From Moorella sp. E308F (GTDB taxonomy: Bacteria; Bacillota; DSM-521; Neomoorellales; Neomoorellaceae): 49,316 nt of DNA. The stretch is taken from contig NZ_BJKN01000003.1 in the NCBI RefSeq assembly GCF_006538365.1, forward strand, positions 13,106 to 62,421, given 5' to 3'. Position 1 is the first letter of the stretch, and each line of letters opens with the position of its first letter. The notes below the pieces were generated by a model. That model had not been told where the DNA came from. It saw nothing but the letters and a program-made list of their open reading frames with translations, and ran no database searches. Positions 48,866 through 49,316 of the stretch are shown here, in pieces. Both the position numbers and the translations under genes were made by a program.

Positions 48866-49316
48866 GGCTTTGGTCCGGGGTGAGGGAATTCTTGCCAAAC
48901 CGGGGCGGCTCTTTAAAAGCGCCGCGGCCTGGGGGCTTTTGGGCGAGCTGGATACGGTCTGCTTTCTGGCCGCCCTGGCCGGCGGCTACCCGCCGGAGGG
49001 GTACTTAAGCGTTAACGTGACGGCGGCAGGGCTGGTTGCTATTGACGCCGGCGCCTATGCGAATCCACGGCTAGTCATCGAGTTAACCGAGTATGGCTTA
49101 AGGGATATACAGCAATTAACGGGTACTTTAAGTGCCTGGCGCGGGAATGGCGCCAGGATAGCTATAGACGACGTGGGGCCGGATATAGGCCAGCTTAGGG
49201 CGGCCCTGTACCTGCGGCCTGATTTTGTAAAAATAGATCGTTCCCTGGTGCGGGGCTGCGACTGCCATGTTTCTAGCCGCCTGCTGCTGGCCCAGGCCCT
49301 GGAGGTATGCCGTTAC
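48759..49316 (+). CDS. EAL-domain cyclic-di-GMP phosphodiesterase (cut by the window end)
   Basis: At least 186 residues, continuing past the end. YYHPIVELTSGRLWGYEALV carries the EAL signature, then VNVTAAGL, LVIELTEYGL (ELTE), AIDDVGPDIGQLRA (DDxG) and PDFVKIDRSLV (KID Lys): the catalytic set looks complete so far. It hydrolyses cyclic-di-GMP to pGpG. TTG 48759 has GAAGGTG 5 bases upstream; GTG 48750 is also in frame. It may link element 2's Tad pilus to cyclic-di-GMP. Confidence 0.85.
   Translation, partial: MLKKSDVEAVIRHPERIRVYYHPIVELTSGRLWGYEALVRGEGILAKPGRLFKSAAAWGLLGELDTVCFLAALAGGYPPEGYLSVNVTAAGLVAIDAGAYANPRLVIELTEYGLRDIQQLTGTLSAWRGNGARIAIDDVGPDIGQLRAALYLRPDFVKIDRSLVRGCDCHVSSRLLLAQALEVCRY

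Larger units (their letters stand above)
28738..49316. mobile_element. element 2: second prkA insertion, open-ended
   Basis: Starts exactly where PrkA homology stops, 44 bases from the C-terminal end of a second large serine recombinase, the same layout as element 1. No further prkA sequence is found up to the end of the window, so the element is at least 20.5 kb or the locus is rearranged. Contents: Tad pilus operon, secreted proteins, toxin-antitoxin, partition genes and an EAL gene. The boundary is solid; the extent is inferred. Confidence 0.6.

Overview
The window looks like chromosome of a spore-forming, probably thermophilic anaerobic Firmicute close to Moorella/Neomoorella. That is inferred from a short-form AhcY without the C-terminal Lys/Tyr extension, a cupin-type phosphoglucose isomerase, a small siroheme reductase, QueG, the sporulation-associated kinase PrkA, strong AGGAGG ribosome sites with frequent GTG/TTG starts, and a GC-rich core broken by AT-rich accessory DNA. 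No rRNA, tRNA or CRISPR array was seen.

1-2.5 kb is a graveyard: two decayed VapC (PIN) genes, an AbrB-type antitoxin, an amidohydrolase of the MtaD/DadD group broken by a frameshift, two stops and a truncation, and an IS-end-like repeat. 2.7-9 kb is a cyclic-di-GMP signalling block: a FIST sensor gene runs into a GAF/PAS-GGDEF-HD-GYP gene on the minus strand behind a sigma-H-like promoter, and a second PAS-GGDEF-HD-GYP gene lies on the plus strand. 9.8-17.3 kb is core metabolism: ahcY (sigma-H-like promoter), an acyl-CoA synthetase, a stand-alone HD-GYP-like protein, a siroheme reductase with a Cys-rich partner, a tiny zinc ribbon, queG, cupin PGI and a small unknown.

The centre of the window is prkA. 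Its first 254 codons (17475-18236) end at a CAG codon. The next 34 codons of the same reading frame reappear 10.4 kb downstream (28636-28737), directly beside a large serine recombinase. The two ends of the intervening DNA carry an 18-bp perfect inverted repeat on the element side and share CAG, so precise excision would rejoin prkA in frame. This is the architecture of the skin/sigK-type intervening elements of sporulation genes. Element 1 carries an IS3-family insertion, an S24-type repressor with a perfect operator palindrome, a broken ImmA/IrrE protease, a RelE/ParE-type toxin with a zinc-ribbon antitoxin, a DUF4236-TPR membrane protein, a HARE-HTH protein, several tiny genes, and a YjcZ-like micropeptide behind a sigma-K-like promoter.

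After those 34 codons prkA is cut again, at the Ala-Asp-Glu of its ISADE sequence, next to a second, unrelated large serine recombinase (28782-30344). The rest of prkA is not in the window, so everything from 28738 to the end may belong to a second element of more than 20 kb. It holds a complete Gram-positive-style Tad pilus operon (cpaB-like, tadZ, tadA, tadB, tadC, pilin, prepilin peptidase, tadE, tadG), secreted stalk-like proteins, an MNT-HEPN pair, an sce7726/sce7725 cassette beside a duplicated parM head, a ParM/ParR-type partition pair with iterons, and the start of an EAL phosphodiesterase. Within the Tad operon, a 1.04-kb AT-rich insert is flanked by 32-bp direct repeats between tadE and tadG.
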